A stretch of DNA of 64,000 nucleotides from Castellaniella caeni NBRC 101664 (GCF_001592225.1 NZ_BCWN01000015.1:1-64000), one strand, 5' to 3'; shown: positions 34,786-43,667, numbered from the stretch's first letter. Made by a program: numbers and translations. The notes: generated from the sequence alone by a model not told the origin.

Positions 34786-35838
34786 ATGAGTTGGGATATA
34801 GCCCTCATTCTGGGGGTCGATGGTCTGGCGACGGGAGCCATCTACCTGTTGGCCGGGCTGGGCCTGGTGCTGATCTTTTCCGTCACCCGGGTCGTGTTCG
34901 TGCCGTTTGGTGACATTGCGGTCTTTGCCGCCTTCAGCCTGGCGGCCTTCGAAGCCGGGCACGTGCCGCCCACCATCGGCCTGGTCGCCTTTCTTGCCGC
35001 GCTGGCCCTGCTGACCGAGCTGGGCAGCCTGCTGCGCCGGGGCGAGTGGCGTCATGCCCCCAGGGCCGTCCTGCTTTGGGGTGTGCTGCCCCTGCTGCCG
35101 TGTTTGCTGGCCTGGGGCGTGGCCAAGGCGCAACTGTCGCCGACGGCGCAGGTGCTGGCCTCGATTCTGCTGGTGGTGCCGGTGGCGCCGCTGTTGGCGC
35201 GCGTGGTCTTTCAGCCGATTGCCGACGCCTCGATCCTCATCTTGCTCATCGTGTCGCTCGCCCTCAGCTTTCTGCTCTCGGGCCTGGGCCTGCTGTTCTT
35301 TGGCCCCGAAGGGGTACGCACCACATCGCTGGTGTCCGGCGCGCTCGACCTGGGCGTGGTCAGCGTCAGCAGCCAGGTGCTGCTGACGGTCGGCACGGCC
35401 TGCGTGCTGGGGGTGCTGTTCTTTCTGGTGTTCGAGCGCACGTTGATGGGCAAGGCGTTGCGCGCGACCGCCGTCAATCGCGTGGGCGCGCGACTGGTGG
35501 CCATCCGCCCGGCGCGTACGGCCATGCTGGCCTATCTGTGCGCCTCTTTGCTGGCGGGCTTCATCGGCGTGCTGATCGCGCCCGTCACCACCATTTACTA
35601 CGATTCCGGCTTCATCCTGGGCCTGAAGGCCTTCGTCGCGGCCATCGTCGGCGGGCTGGTCAGCTATCCGGCGACCGCGCTGGGTGCCATTTTCGTCGGC
35701 CTTTTCGAAAGCTTTGCCTCGTTTTTCAGCGGTGCGCTCAAGGACGCCATCGTCTTCAGCCTGCTCATTCCGGTGCTGATGGTGCGCTCGTACATGGCCA
35801 GCCACGTTGACGAGGCGGTCGAGGAGATCGACGAATGA
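34786..35838 (+). CDS. livH: ABC transporter permease, LivH type
   Basis: 350 residues, longer than usual LivH because of extra hydrophobic segments near residues 60-125. Conserved ends: GVDGLATGAIYLLAGLGLVL and the coupling loop LMGKALRATAVNRVGARLVA. ATG at 34786 preceded by GGGGAGA. Overlaps the next gene by 4 bp. Confidence 0.9.
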   Translation: MSWDIALILGVDGLATGAIYLLAGLGLVLIFSVTRVVFVPFGDIAVFAAFSLAAFEAGHVPPTIGLVAFLAALALLTELGSLLRRGEWRHAPRAVLLWGVLPLLPCLLAWGVAKAQLSPTAQVLASILLVVPVAPLLARVVFQPIADASILILLIVSLALSFLLSGLGLLFFGPEGVRTTSLVSGALDLGVVSVSSQVLLTVGTACVLGVLFFLVFERTLMGKALRATAVNRVGARLVAIRPARTAMLAYLCASLLAGFIGVLIAPVTTIYYDSGFILGLKAFVAAIVGGLVSYPATALGAIFVGLFESFASFFSGALKDAIVFSLLIPVLMVRSYMASHVDEAVEEIDE

Positions 35839-37616
35839 AATCGACATCCAGAATCTTCTGGCTGGCGCTGCTGCTCGTCATGCTGGCGGCGCCCCTGGTG
35901 CTGGGCACGTTCACCGTGTCGCTGCTCAACGAGATCGGTATCGGCGCTCTGGTGGCCCTGGGGCTCGTGCTGCTCACCGGGGTGGGCGGGGCCACGTCCT
36001 TCGGCCAGGCCGCCTTCGTCGGCATCGCCGCGTACGCCAGTGCCTGGCTCACCACCAGCCAGGGCATGTCGCCCTGGCTGGGCCTGCCCTTTGCCCTGGT
36101 GCTCACGGGGGTGTCGGCCTGGGTGATCGGCGTGCTTACCCTGCGCCTGGGCGGGCACTTCCTGGCCTTGTCCACCATCGCCTGGGGCCTGTCCATTTCC
36201 ATGCTGTTTGGCACGATGGAATCCCTCGGCCGGCATACGGGCCTGTCGGGGATCCCGCCGGTCGCGGTGGGAGGCTGGTCGCTGCTGGAGCCGCAGGCCA
36301 TGTACTACCTCATCTGGAGCGTGGTACTGCTGGCCTGCCTGTTCAGCCGCAACCTGCTGGATTCCCGGCCGGGGCGGGCCATTCGCGGCCTGCGCGGGGG
36401 CTCTGTGTTGCTGGCCAGCGTGGGCGCCGATGCCTATCACCTGCGTATGTCGCTGTTCGTCACGGCGGCGCTGCTGGCGGGGCTTGCGGGCTGGCTGTAT
36501 GCCCACATGAGCCGCTACGTCAGCCCTTCGCCCTTCAACGTCCACGCCAGCATCGAGTACCTGCTGATGGCCGTCGCCGGTGGCGTGGGCAGCCTGGCGG
36601 GGGCGCTGGTGGGCTCGGCCCTGGTGCTCGCCCTGAAAAACGCCCTGCAAGACTGGCTGCCGCTCATCACGCACGGCCTGGGGCAGATGGATGCGGTCGT
36701 CTTTGCCGCCCTGTTCATCGCCTTGCTGCACTTTGCCCGTGGCGGGGTGATGAGTTTCGTGCGTCGCGGCCTGCGGCGCTGGCGCCCCGCCGTGGCCGCC
36801 CGGCCGCGTCTGACGGCGCCCGCGCACCCCTTGCCACGCCGCACGCTGCCCGCCAAGGGCACGCCGGTGCTGTCCGTGCAGCAGGCCGTGCGCCGCTTCG
36901 GCGGCCTGGTAGCCGTCAACCAGGTCAGCTTCGACGTCGGCGCGGGTGAGATCCTGGGGCTCATCGGCCCCAATGGGGCGGGCAAGTCCACCATGTTCAA
37001 CCTGCTCACGGGCACCATTCCCATGAGCGCCGGGCACGTGCGGTTTCTCGGGCGCGACATCACCGGCCTGCCGCAGCGCGAGGTGGCCCGGCTGGGGCTG
37101 GCGCGCACCTTCCAGCACGTCAAGCTGCGCCCGCGCATGACGCTGCTCGATAACGTGGCGCTGGGCGCGCACGCGCGCACACGCCCCAGCATGCTGCGTG
37201 CCGGTCTGCGGCTCGACCGCGAGGAAGAACACCGCATCCTCTACGAGGCCCAGTGCCAGCTCGACCGCATCGGCCTGGGCGACAGCGCCCACGAGCTGGC
37301 GGGCAACCTGCCGCTGGGCACCCAGCGCGTGCTGGAAATCGCCCGCGCGCTGGCCGCCGATCCCGTCTTGCTGGTGCTCGACGAACCCGCCGCCGGCTTG
37401 CGGCGCAATGAAAAAATCGTGCTGGGCGAGCTGCTGCGCAAACTGCGCGACGAAGGGCTCACCATCCTCATCGTGGAGCACGACATGGAATTTGTCATGA
37501 AACTGGTGGATCGCCTGGTGGTCATGAACTTTGGCTCCAAGCTCACCGAAGGTCTGCCCGCCGACGTGCGGCGCGACGAACGCGTGCAGGCGGCCTATCT
37601 TGGAGGAACCGCGTGA
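35835..37616 (+). CDS. ABC transporter LivM permease fused to LivG ATPase
   Basis: 593 residues. Residues about 1-310 are a LivM permease (TGVGGATSFGQAAFVGIAAY); about 345-593 are a LivG ATPase with Walker A GPNGAGKST, signature LPLGTQRVLEIARAL and Walker B VLLVLDEPAAG. A linker with many basic residues joins them. The frame is uninterrupted, so this is a real fusion, a layout known in some Liv-type systems. Ends overlapping livF. Confidence 0.92.
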   Translation: MKSTSRIFWLALLLVMLAAPLVLGTFTVSLLNEIGIGALVALGLVLLTGVGGATSFGQAAFVGIAAYASAWLTTSQGMSPWLGLPFALVLTGVSAWVIGVLTLRLGGHFLALSTIAWGLSISMLFGTMESLGRHTGLSGIPPVAVGGWSLLEPQAMYYLIWSVVLLACLFSRNLLDSRPGRAIRGLRGGSVLLASVGADAYHLRMSLFVTAALLAGLAGWLYAHMSRYVSPSPFNVHASIEYLLMAVAGGVGSLAGALVGSALVLALKNALQDWLPLITHGLGQMDAVVFAALFIALLHFARGGVMSFVRRGLRRWRPAVAARPRLTAPAHPLPRRTLPAKGTPVLSVQQAVRRFGGLVAVNQVSFDVGAGEILGLIGPNGAGKSTMFNLLTGTIPMSAGHVRFLGRDITGLPQREVARLGLARTFQHVKLRPRMTLLDNVALGAHARTRPSMLRAGLRLDREEEHRILYEAQCQLDRIGLGDSAHELAGNLPLGTQRVLEIARALAADPVLLVLDEPAAGLRRNEKIVLGELLRKLRDEGLTILIVEHDMEFVMKLVDRLVVMNFGSKLTEGLPADVRRDERVQAAYLGGTA

Positions 37617-38344
37617 TGGCCGGGCCCATGCTGGAAATTGCCGATCTGCACGTCGCCTACGGCCGCGTCGAGGCCGTCCGGGGCGTGTCGCTCACGCTCG
37701 ATCCGGGGCGCATCGTCTCGGTCATTGGCCCCAATGGCGCAGGCAAGACCACGCTGCTGTCGGCGGCCATGGGCCTGCTGCCCTCGCGTGGCACCCTGCG
37801 CTTCGAGGGCGACGACCTGCACGGCCTGGATGTCGAGCGCCGCGTCGAGCGCGGCCTGTGCCTGGTGCCCGAGACGCGCGAGCTGTTTGGCGAGCTGTCC
37901 GTGCTCGACAACCTGCAGCTGGGCGCCTACGCGCGGCACCTCAGCGCGGCGGCGCGGCGCGCCCGGCTCGCCGAAGTCTATGACCGTTTTCCGCGCCTGG
38001 CCGAGCGCCGCGCGCAGCGCGCCGACACCTTGTCGGGCGGCGAGCGCCAGATGCTGGCGCTGGGGCGCGCGCTCATGTCCGCGCCGCGCCTGCTGATGCT
38101 CGACGAGCCCAGCCTGGGGCTCGCGCCGCTCATCGTGCAGGAGATTCTCGCCATCGTGCGTGCCCTGCGCGAGGACGGCGTATCGATATTGCTGATTGAA
38201 CAGAACGCCCGCGCGGCCCTGGAGAGTTCCGACTTCGGCTACGTGCTCGAAACCGGTGAGGTGGCGCTGTCGGGCGACTCCAAGGCCCTGGCGGAGGATG
38301 AACGGGTTCGTGCCACGTATCTCGGAGGAACGCACGATGAATGA
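37616..38344 (+). CDS. livF: ABC transporter ATP-binding protein, LivF type
   Basis: 242 residues: Walker A GPNGAGKTT, signature LSGGERQMLALGRAL, Walker B LLMLDEPSLGLAP. The start may be this ATG or the GTG at 37613; GGAGG lies at 37602-37606, 9 or 6 bp away. Overlaps both neighbours slightly, so the transporter and the CoA ligase are one coupled operon. Confidence 0.92.
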   Translation: MAGPMLEIADLHVAYGRVEAVRGVSLTLDPGRIVSVIGPNGAGKTTLLSAAMGLLPSRGTLRFEGDDLHGLDVERRVERGLCLVPETRELFGELSVLDNLQLGAYARHLSAAARRARLAEVYDRFPRLAERRAQRADTLSGGERQMLALGRALMSAPRLLMLDEPSLGLAPLIVQEILAIVRALREDGVSILLIEQNARAALESSDFGYVLETGEVALSGDSKALAEDERVRATYLGGTHDE

Positions 38345-39938
38345 GCAGTCCATGGCTTCGCCGCTGCCCCCGGCGCAGCGCACCGTACCGCAAATGCTGC
38401 AGCGCCAGACGCGCGAGTTTGGCGCGCGGCCCGCAGTGACCCTGGGGGCGGCCAGCTGGTCGCACGCCGACATGGCCAGGGTGGCCGCGCGGCGGGCAGG
38501 GGCCTTGCAGGCGGCGGGCGTGCAGCCCGGGCAGGCCGTGGCCATCATGAGCGCCAGCCGCCCGGAAAACCTCGAAACCTTTCTCGCCTGCGGCTGGATG
38601 GGAGCGGTGGCCGTGCCCATCAACACGGCCTGCCAGGGGCCGCAGATCGAATATTTTCTCGCCAACAGCCAGGCGCGCCTGTTGGTCATCGAAGCCGACC
38701 TGCTCGAACGCCTGGCCACGGCCACGCTCGAGCACACCGGGCTGGAGGCCATCTGGGTGCTGGACGCCGGGCCGCTGCCCGCGCGCATCGGCGGCGTTGC
38801 GGTGCATGCCTGGCCCCAGTCGGCGGCCGCCGTCGAGCCCGCGCCGGTGCGCCCGGGTGACGTGCTGGCCATTCTCTACACCTCGGGCACCACCGGGCCG
38901 TCCAAGGGGGTGCTGTGCTCGCACGCGCACTACTACTGGTGGGGTCTGAACAGCCTGCAAGTGGTGGATGCCGGGCCCGATGACGTGCTGTGCACCACGC
39001 TGCCGCTGTTTCACATCAATGCGCTCAACACCTATGCGCAGGCCGCGCTGGCGGGCTGCCAGGTCGTGTTCCTGCCCAAGTTTTCGGCCTCCGGCTTCTG
39101 GGGCTCGATGCGTCAGCACGGCGCCACCGTCATCTACCTGCTGGGGGCCATGGTGCCCATCTTGCTGGCCCAGCCGCACAGCGCCGCCGAGCGCGAGCAC
39201 CGGGTGCGCATCGGCCTGGGCCCGGGCGTGCCCGCGCTGTCGCTGGCCGAATTCAAAACCCGCACCGGCATCCACCTGCTCGAAGGCTATGGTTCGACCG
39301 AGACCAATTTCGTCATTGCCACGCGGCCGGATTCCCCCCGCCAGGGGATCATGGGCTGGGTGCGGCCCGGCTTCGAGGCCCGGGTGGCCGATGACGAGGA
39401 CGTCGAGCTGCCGGACGGCACGGCGGGCGAGCTGCTGCTGCGCGCCGACGAGCCCTATGCCTTTGCCAGCGGCTACTTCAACATGCCCGACAAGACCGTC
39501 GAGGCCTGGCGCAACCTGTGGTTTCATACGGGGGATCGGGTCGTGCGCGATGCGGATGGGGCTTTCCGCTTCGTCGATCGCATCAAGGACGCCATCCGCC
39601 GCCGAGGCGAGAACATCTCTTCGTACGAGGTCGAGCAGGTGCTCCAGAGCCATCCCGCAGTGGCCACCGTCGCGGTCTACCCAGTGCGCTCCGAACTGGC
39701 CGAAGACGAAGTCATGGGGGCCGTGGTGGCGCAGCCCGGCCAGGCGCTCGACCCCGCCGAACTGATCGCCTGGTGCGAGGCGCGCCTGCCGTATTTCGCC
39801 ATTCCCCGCTATCTCGACGTGCTCGACGAGCTGCCGCGCACGGAAAATGGGAAAATCCAGAAATACAAGCTGCGGGAACGCGGTGTCAGCGACACGACCT
39901 GGGAGCGGCCCCAGGCCACTCGCGCGCGACAGCGCTGA
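38337..39938 (+). CDS. AMP-forming acyl-CoA synthetase (CoA ligase)
   Basis: 533 residues of the ANL superfamily. ATP motif LYTSGTTGPSKGVL near residue 180, A5 region GYGSTETNF, A7 TGDRVV, A8 DRIKDAIRRRGENISSYEVE and the A10 catalytic lysine in ENGKIQKYKL. It activates a carboxylic acid to its CoA ester; resemblance is to the crotonobetaine/carnitine-CoA ligase group. GGAGG at 38324-38328 sets the start at 38337. In this operon the acid is likely indolic (for example dioxindole-3-acetate), which is inference. Confidence 0.88.
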   Translation: MNEQSMASPLPPAQRTVPQMLQRQTREFGARPAVTLGAASWSHADMARVAARRAGALQAAGVQPGQAVAIMSASRPENLETFLACGWMGAVAVPINTACQGPQIEYFLANSQARLLVIEADLLERLATATLEHTGLEAIWVLDAGPLPARIGGVAVHAWPQSAAAVEPAPVRPGDVLAILYTSGTTGPSKGVLCSHAHYYWWGLNSLQVVDAGPDDVLCTTLPLFHINALNTYAQAALAGCQVVFLPKFSASGFWGSMRQHGATVIYLLGAMVPILLAQPHSAAEREHRVRIGLGPGVPALSLAEFKTRTGIHLLEGYGSTETNFVIATRPDSPRQGIMGWVRPGFEARVADDEDVELPDGTAGELLLRADEPYAFASGYFNMPDKTVEAWRNLWFHTGDRVVRDADGAFRFVDRIKDAIRRRGENISSYEVEQVLQSHPAVATVAVYPVRSELAEDEVMGAVVAQPGQALDPAELIAWCEARLPYFAIPRYLDVLDELPRTENGKIQKYKLRERGVSDTTWERPQATRARQR

Positions 39939-40028
39939 GCGCCTCATGCCGTGCAGGCCCGGCGTCCGGGCCCGCACGGGCGCTTGCCACGCCCGGCTGC
40001 CCGCAGCATGCAATCGCAAGGAGAATCT

Positions 40029-40598
40029 ATGACCATGTACGCCGAGGATTTCCGGCTCGTCCAATCGCTGGGTGATGAGCACATCGGGCTGGAGGCCAGA
40101 GCGCGGGTCGATGATCACCTCGATACGCGCATCTGGCTGCGTCTGCTGGCCTGCAGCACCCAGATCGAGCACCAGATTCGCGATCTGCTGCGCCTGCGCT
40201 TTGCCACCAGCCTGCCGCGCTTTGACTATTTGGCGCAGCTCGACCGGCACCCCGAGGGCTTGCGCATGAACGTGCTCTCGCGCTACCTGATGGTCACCGG
40301 GGGCAACGTCACCGGGCTCACTGATCAGCTGGTCAAGGACGGTCTGGTGCGGCGCGCCTCCGACCCCGAAGACCGCCGTTCCTGGCGTGTCAGCCTCACC
40401 GACAAGGGGCGCGCCGAGTTCGCCCTGATGGCCGCCGAGCACCAGCAGTGGCTGGCCGGCCTGTTCAAGGGCCTGCCCCAGGCGGACAAAGAATCCTTGT
40501 ACGCCAGCTTGGGCCAGCTGCGCATCCACCTGACGCGCCATCAGGCCGAGCTGCAGGCCGCCGCACTGGCACAGACCGCGGACGACGCCCGCGCCTGA
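40029..40598 (+). CDS. MarR-family transcriptional regulator (IacR-like)
   Basis: 189 residues. Winged helix around MNVLSRYLMVTGGNVTGLTD, LVKDGLVRRASDPEDRRSW and RVSLTDKGRAEFALM. The AAGGAGA site lies just before the ATG at 40029; upstream in-frame starts fall in GC-rich non-coding sequence. It lies between the CoA ligase and the flavin-monooxygenase genes, as iacR lies beside iacA in auxin-degradation clusters. Probable repressor of the AACTAAAC-bearing promoters, relieved by the indolic ligand. Confidence 0.87.
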   Translation: MTMYAEDFRLVQSLGDEHIGLEARARVDDHLDTRIWLRLLACSTQIEHQIRDLLRLRFATSLPRFDYLAQLDRHPEGLRMNVLSRYLMVTGGNVTGLTDQLVKDGLVRRASDPEDRRSWRVSLTDKGRAEFALMAAEHQQWLAGLFKGLPQADKESLYASLGQLRIHLTRHQAELQAAALAQTADDARA

Positions 40599-40738
40599 TG
40601 CCCGCGTCGGCGGCGCATGCCGCCATTGGCCGCGCTGCGCGGTTCGCGGGGCGCGCGACCGGGTCAACGCTTGCCTGCGCCGGTTTCATCTTCACGCCAT
40701 TTCGTTTGTTTTCCACCGTATTTCAAGGGTATTCCCTA

Positions 40739-40781
40739 TTTACAGCGCTCCTTCGGCTCAATAGCATTAGAACTAAACATA
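40739..40781 (+). promoter_or_regulatory. Promoter with candidate MarR operator (site C)
   Basis: TTTACA (40739-40744) and TAGCAT (40762-40767) with exactly 17 bp between them form a good sigma-70 promoter. AACTAAACATA (40771-40781) covers the predicted start point and is identical to 26089-26099. That position suits a repressor. Confidence 0.65.
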
Positions 40782-40829
40782 TGAAAATGAATGGATCATC
40801 CGAATCCATCCAACCGACGGAGACAGACC

Positions 40830-41990
40830 ATGAGTGCCATACCCAGGACAGTTGAACAATTGGATGCGAGCCCCGTGCTGGCCGACCTGCTGCGGGATCT
40901 GCGTGCCCGGCGCGGCGAATTCGAAGCTTTGGGGCATCTGCCGCAGGACATCATCGAGCGCTTCAAACAGCTGGGGGTCTACCGGGCGCTGGTGGCGCGG
41001 CGGTTTGGCGGTGAAGAACGTTCGCCCGCCGAATTCTGCCGCCTGATCGAGCGCCTTTCCGAGGCCGACGGTTCGGCCGGCTGGGTCGCCAGCTTCGGCA
41101 TCGGGGCGGTCTACCTCTCGGCCCTGCCGGTGAGCACCCTCGAAAAACTCTACGGCGAAGGCGGGGTCGATCAGGTCTTTGCCGGCGGCATCTTCCCGCC
41201 GCAGCCCGCGCAGCAGGTCGAAGGCGGCCTCAAGGTATCGGGGCGCTGGAGCTTTGCCAGCGGCTGCATGGGCGCCGACATCGTCGGCGTGGGCATCGTG
41301 CCGCCCGCCTCGGGCGGCGGCAACCCGCTGCCGCGCATGGCCGTCATGCCCCGCAGCCAGATCCGCATCGACACCACCTGGCACGTGATGGGGCTCAAGG
41401 CCACCGGCAGTAACGACCTGGTGGCCGAGGGCGTGGTCGTGCCCGAAGAATGGACCTTCGTGCGCGGCGGCGGCTCGTCGCTGGACACCCCGTTGTACCG
41501 CTACCCGGCGCTGTCCTTCGCCACACAGGTGCTGGCCGTGGTCGCGCTGGGCATTGCCCGGGGCGCCATCAACGAACTGGTGGGCATGGCTGCCGGCCGG
41601 GCCTCGGTGACGGGCGCCCCCAATCTGGGCGAGCGCGTCTACGTGCAGCTCGAAGTCGCCAAGATCGAGGCCGAACTGCGCGCGGCGCGCAGCTGGTTCT
41701 ACGAGGCCATCGACGACGTCTGGCAGGTGCTGCTCGCGGGCGGCACGCCCGACGATCAGCTGGTCAGCATGCTGCGCCTGTCGTCCACGCACGCTTCGCG
41801 CGTCGGGGCTGACGTCACGCGCCGCGCGCAGATGCTCAGCGGCATGACCGGCGTCTATGACAAGAGCCCGCTGGGGCAGATGGTGCGCGATGCGCAGATG
41901 GTGACGCAGCACGCCTTCATGGGCGACGTCACCTACCAGAACGCTGGCGCCATGTGCTTTGGTCACAAACCCCTGCCGGGCTACCTGTGA
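40830..41990 (+). CDS. iacA: Flavin-dependent monooxygenase of the acyl-CoA dehydrogenase fold (IacA/IifC-like)
   Basis: 386 residues, related to two-component flavin monooxygenases such as IacA (indole-3-acetate) and IifC (indole). Conserved features include SEADGSAGWVASFG near residue 90, VSGRWSFASGCMGAD near 145 and WHVMGLKATGSNDL near 190. It uses reduced flavin made by a separate reductase, which is encoded three genes downstream. Gene order with the small protein, SDR and flavin reductase matches iac and iif clusters, so the substrate is an indole; IAA or indole cannot be separated from sequence alone. Confidence 0.83.
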   Translation: MSAIPRTVEQLDASPVLADLLRDLRARRGEFEALGHLPQDIIERFKQLGVYRALVARRFGGEERSPAEFCRLIERLSEADGSAGWVASFGIGAVYLSALPVSTLEKLYGEGGVDQVFAGGIFPPQPAQQVEGGLKVSGRWSFASGCMGADIVGVGIVPPASGGGNPLPRMAVMPRSQIRIDTTWHVMGLKATGSNDLVAEGVVVPEEWTFVRGGGSSLDTPLYRYPALSFATQVLAVVALGIARGAINELVGMAAGRASVTGAPNLGERVYVQLEVAKIEAELRAARSWFYEAIDDVWQVLLAGGTPDDQLVSMLRLSSTHASRVGADVTRRAQMLSGMTGVYDKSPLGQMVRDAQMVTQHAFMGDVTYQNAGAMCFGHKPLPGYL

Positions 41991-42028
41991 TTCCCGCACC
42001 CTCTCTTTCAACCCCAACGGAGAAGACA

Positions 42029-42385
42029 ATGGAAGACAAAAAGCCCCTGCGCGTGCTGTTTTGTATCGGTATCAACCAAAATTTCATGGATGCCCCGGCC
42101 CAGGAAAAGAAAGACGTCTGGCAGGCAACGCTCACCATGCTGCGCGGCATCCGCGATCTGCCGGGGGTCACGGTGCTGGGCAACATGGACGACGACCGCA
42201 TCATGGTCGGGCCATCCCAGCAGTTTCCCTGGACGACCTACGTGCTGGCCGACGTGCCCGATTTCGACACCACGGTGGCCGCCTGCAACCTGTTTCGCGT
42301 CACCCCGGTGGGCACGGCGGGGGATTGCCTGTGGAAATATGCTCGCGTCGAGGCCCGCATCGGCCGCGAGCTGGTCATTGACTGA
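42029..42385 (+). CDS. iacB: Small IacB/IifA-like protein
   Basis: 118 residues beginning MEDKKPLRVLFCIGINQNF; no signal peptide, no membrane segment. The assignment rests mainly on position and size: a protein of this size lies between the monooxygenase and the SDR in auxin and indole clusters. In the iif system the small protein is reported to open the 3-hydroxyindolin-2-one ring to anthranilate without cofactor. Whether this copy does so is unproven. CGGAGAAG precedes the start. Confidence 0.65.
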   Translation: MEDKKPLRVLFCIGINQNFMDAPAQEKKDVWQATLTMLRGIRDLPGVTVLGNMDDDRIMVGPSQQFPWTTYVLADVPDFDTTVAACNLFRVTPVGTAGDCLWKYARVEARIGRELVID

Positions 42386-42399
42386 GCCGGAGAACCCTC

Positions 42400-43140
42400 A
42401 TGAACCAGATTGCTTTGGTCACCGGGGCGGCGCAGGGGCTGGGCTTGTGCATCGCCCGCCACCTGCATGCCGCCGGTTTCAAGGTCGTCGTCACCGATCG
42501 GCAGCTGGCACAGGCCGCCGAGGCGGCGCGCTCGATCGACGCCACGGGTGAGCGCGCCTGGCCCCTGGCGCTGGACGTCACGCGCAAGGCCGATTTCGAG
42601 ACCGCCCTGGCCGCCGTGCTCGAACACTGGGGCGGGCTGCAGGTGCTGGTCAACAACGCCGCCATGACCAAGGCGACCCCCGTGATGGACATCGGCGCCG
42701 ACGAGTTCGATGCCGTGCTGGCCGTCAACCTGCGCGGCACGCTGTTTGGCTGCCAGGTGATGGGGGCCCACATGGCCGCCCAGGGCTACGGGCGGCTGGT
42801 GAACATGGCCTCGCTGGCGGGCCAGAACGGCGGCACGGCCACCGGGGCGCACTATGCCTGTTCCAAAGGTGGCATCATGACGCTCACCAAAATCTTCGCC
42901 CGTGAGCTGGGCCCCCAGGGCGTGACCTGCAATGCCGTCTCGCCCGGGCCCATGGATCTGCCTTCCGTGCATGCGCTGGTGCCCGACGAGCGCCTGGCCC
43001 AGATCGTCCAGGGCATTCCGGTGCGCAAGCTGGGCAATGCCGATTTCGTCGCCGACCTGATCGTCCGGCTGGCCATGCCGGATGCCGATTTCGTCACGGG
43101 CGCCACCTGGGACGTCAACGGTGGCCTGTTCATGCGTTAG
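42400..43140 (+). CDS. iacE: Short-chain dehydrogenase/reductase (IacE/IifB-like)
   Basis: 246 residues, classical SDR: TGAAQGLG, NNAAMT and catalytic YACSKGG are all intact, unlike the degenerate SDR at 31768. In indole clusters this enzyme oxidises a 2,3-dihydroxy-indoline intermediate to the 3-hydroxy-2-oxindole (dioxindole) form. 14 bp after the iacB-like gene and 9 bp before the flavin reductase. Confidence 0.83.
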   Translation: MNQIALVTGAAQGLGLCIARHLHAAGFKVVVTDRQLAQAAEAARSIDATGERAWPLALDVTRKADFETALAAVLEHWGGLQVLVNNAAMTKATPVMDIGADEFDAVLAVNLRGTLFGCQVMGAHMAAQGYGRLVNMASLAGQNGGTATGAHYACSKGGIMTLTKIFARELGPQGVTCNAVSPGPMDLPSVHALVPDERLAQIVQGIPVRKLGNADFVADLIVRLAMPDADFVTGATWDVNGGLFMR

Positions 43141-43149
43141 GAGCCTGTC

Positions 43150-43647
43150 ATGACCGATATATCCAGTTTTCGCAGCGCCATGTCCCTGCTGGCCGGGGCC
43201 GTCAACGTGATCACCACCGATGGCCCCAGCGGCATGGCGGGTTTCACGGCCACCGCCGTGTGCAGCGTCACCGACCAGCCGCCCACCCTGCTGGTGTGCA
43301 TGAACCGCTCGTCCTACGCGCACAAATTCTTCACCGGCAACCAGGTGCTGTGCGTCAACGTGATGGGCAATGCCTCGCAAGAGGCGCCGCTCATCTTCGC
43401 CGATCGCAATATCCGCATGGCCGACCGCTTCAGCCGCGTGAAATGGAGCCCGCTCACCACTGGCAGCCCGGTCATCGAAGACGCGCTGGTCAGCTTCGAC
43501 TGCCGCATCGCGCATACCAACGACGTCGGCTCGCACAGCATTTTCATGTGCGAGGTCGAAGACATCCGCTGCGGCGATGCCCAGCAGGCAAGCCTGGTGT
43601 ATTTCAACCGCAATTATCATCACGTGGGTTCGCTCGAAACCCACTGA
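43150..43647 (+). CDS. iacG: Flavin reductase (IacG/IifD/HpaC-like)
   Basis: 165 residues of the HpaC-type flavin reductase family: FRSAMSLLAGAVNVITTDG, FTATAVCSVTDQPPTLLVC, FCVNVM-like VLCVNVMGN and the C-terminal FNRNYHHVG. It reduces free FMN or FAD with NAD(P)H for the monooxygenase at 40830. Last gene of the operon; a strong stem-loop follows. Confidence 0.87.
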   Translation: MTDISSFRSAMSLLAGAVNVITTDGPSGMAGFTATAVCSVTDQPPTLLVCMNRSSYAHKFFTGNQVLCVNVMGNASQEAPLIFADRNIRMADRFSRVKWSPLTTGSPVIEDALVSFDCRIAHTNDVGSHSIFMCEVEDIRCGDAQQASLVYFNRNYHHVGSLETH

Positions 43648-43667
43648 TGCCGATGTTTTTTCCAGAT

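Noticed and set aside
33520-37481. Two long minus-strand frames opposite the ABC transporter genes
   Set aside because: The plus strand encodes an obvious receptor, permeases and ATPase with start signals and coupled overlaps; the minus frames have biased, low-complexity translations.
38130-40667. An 845-codon open frame on the minus strand
   Set aside because: Antisense to the CoA ligase and MarR genes; composition is that of a shadow frame rich in His, Gln and Arg, with no motif.
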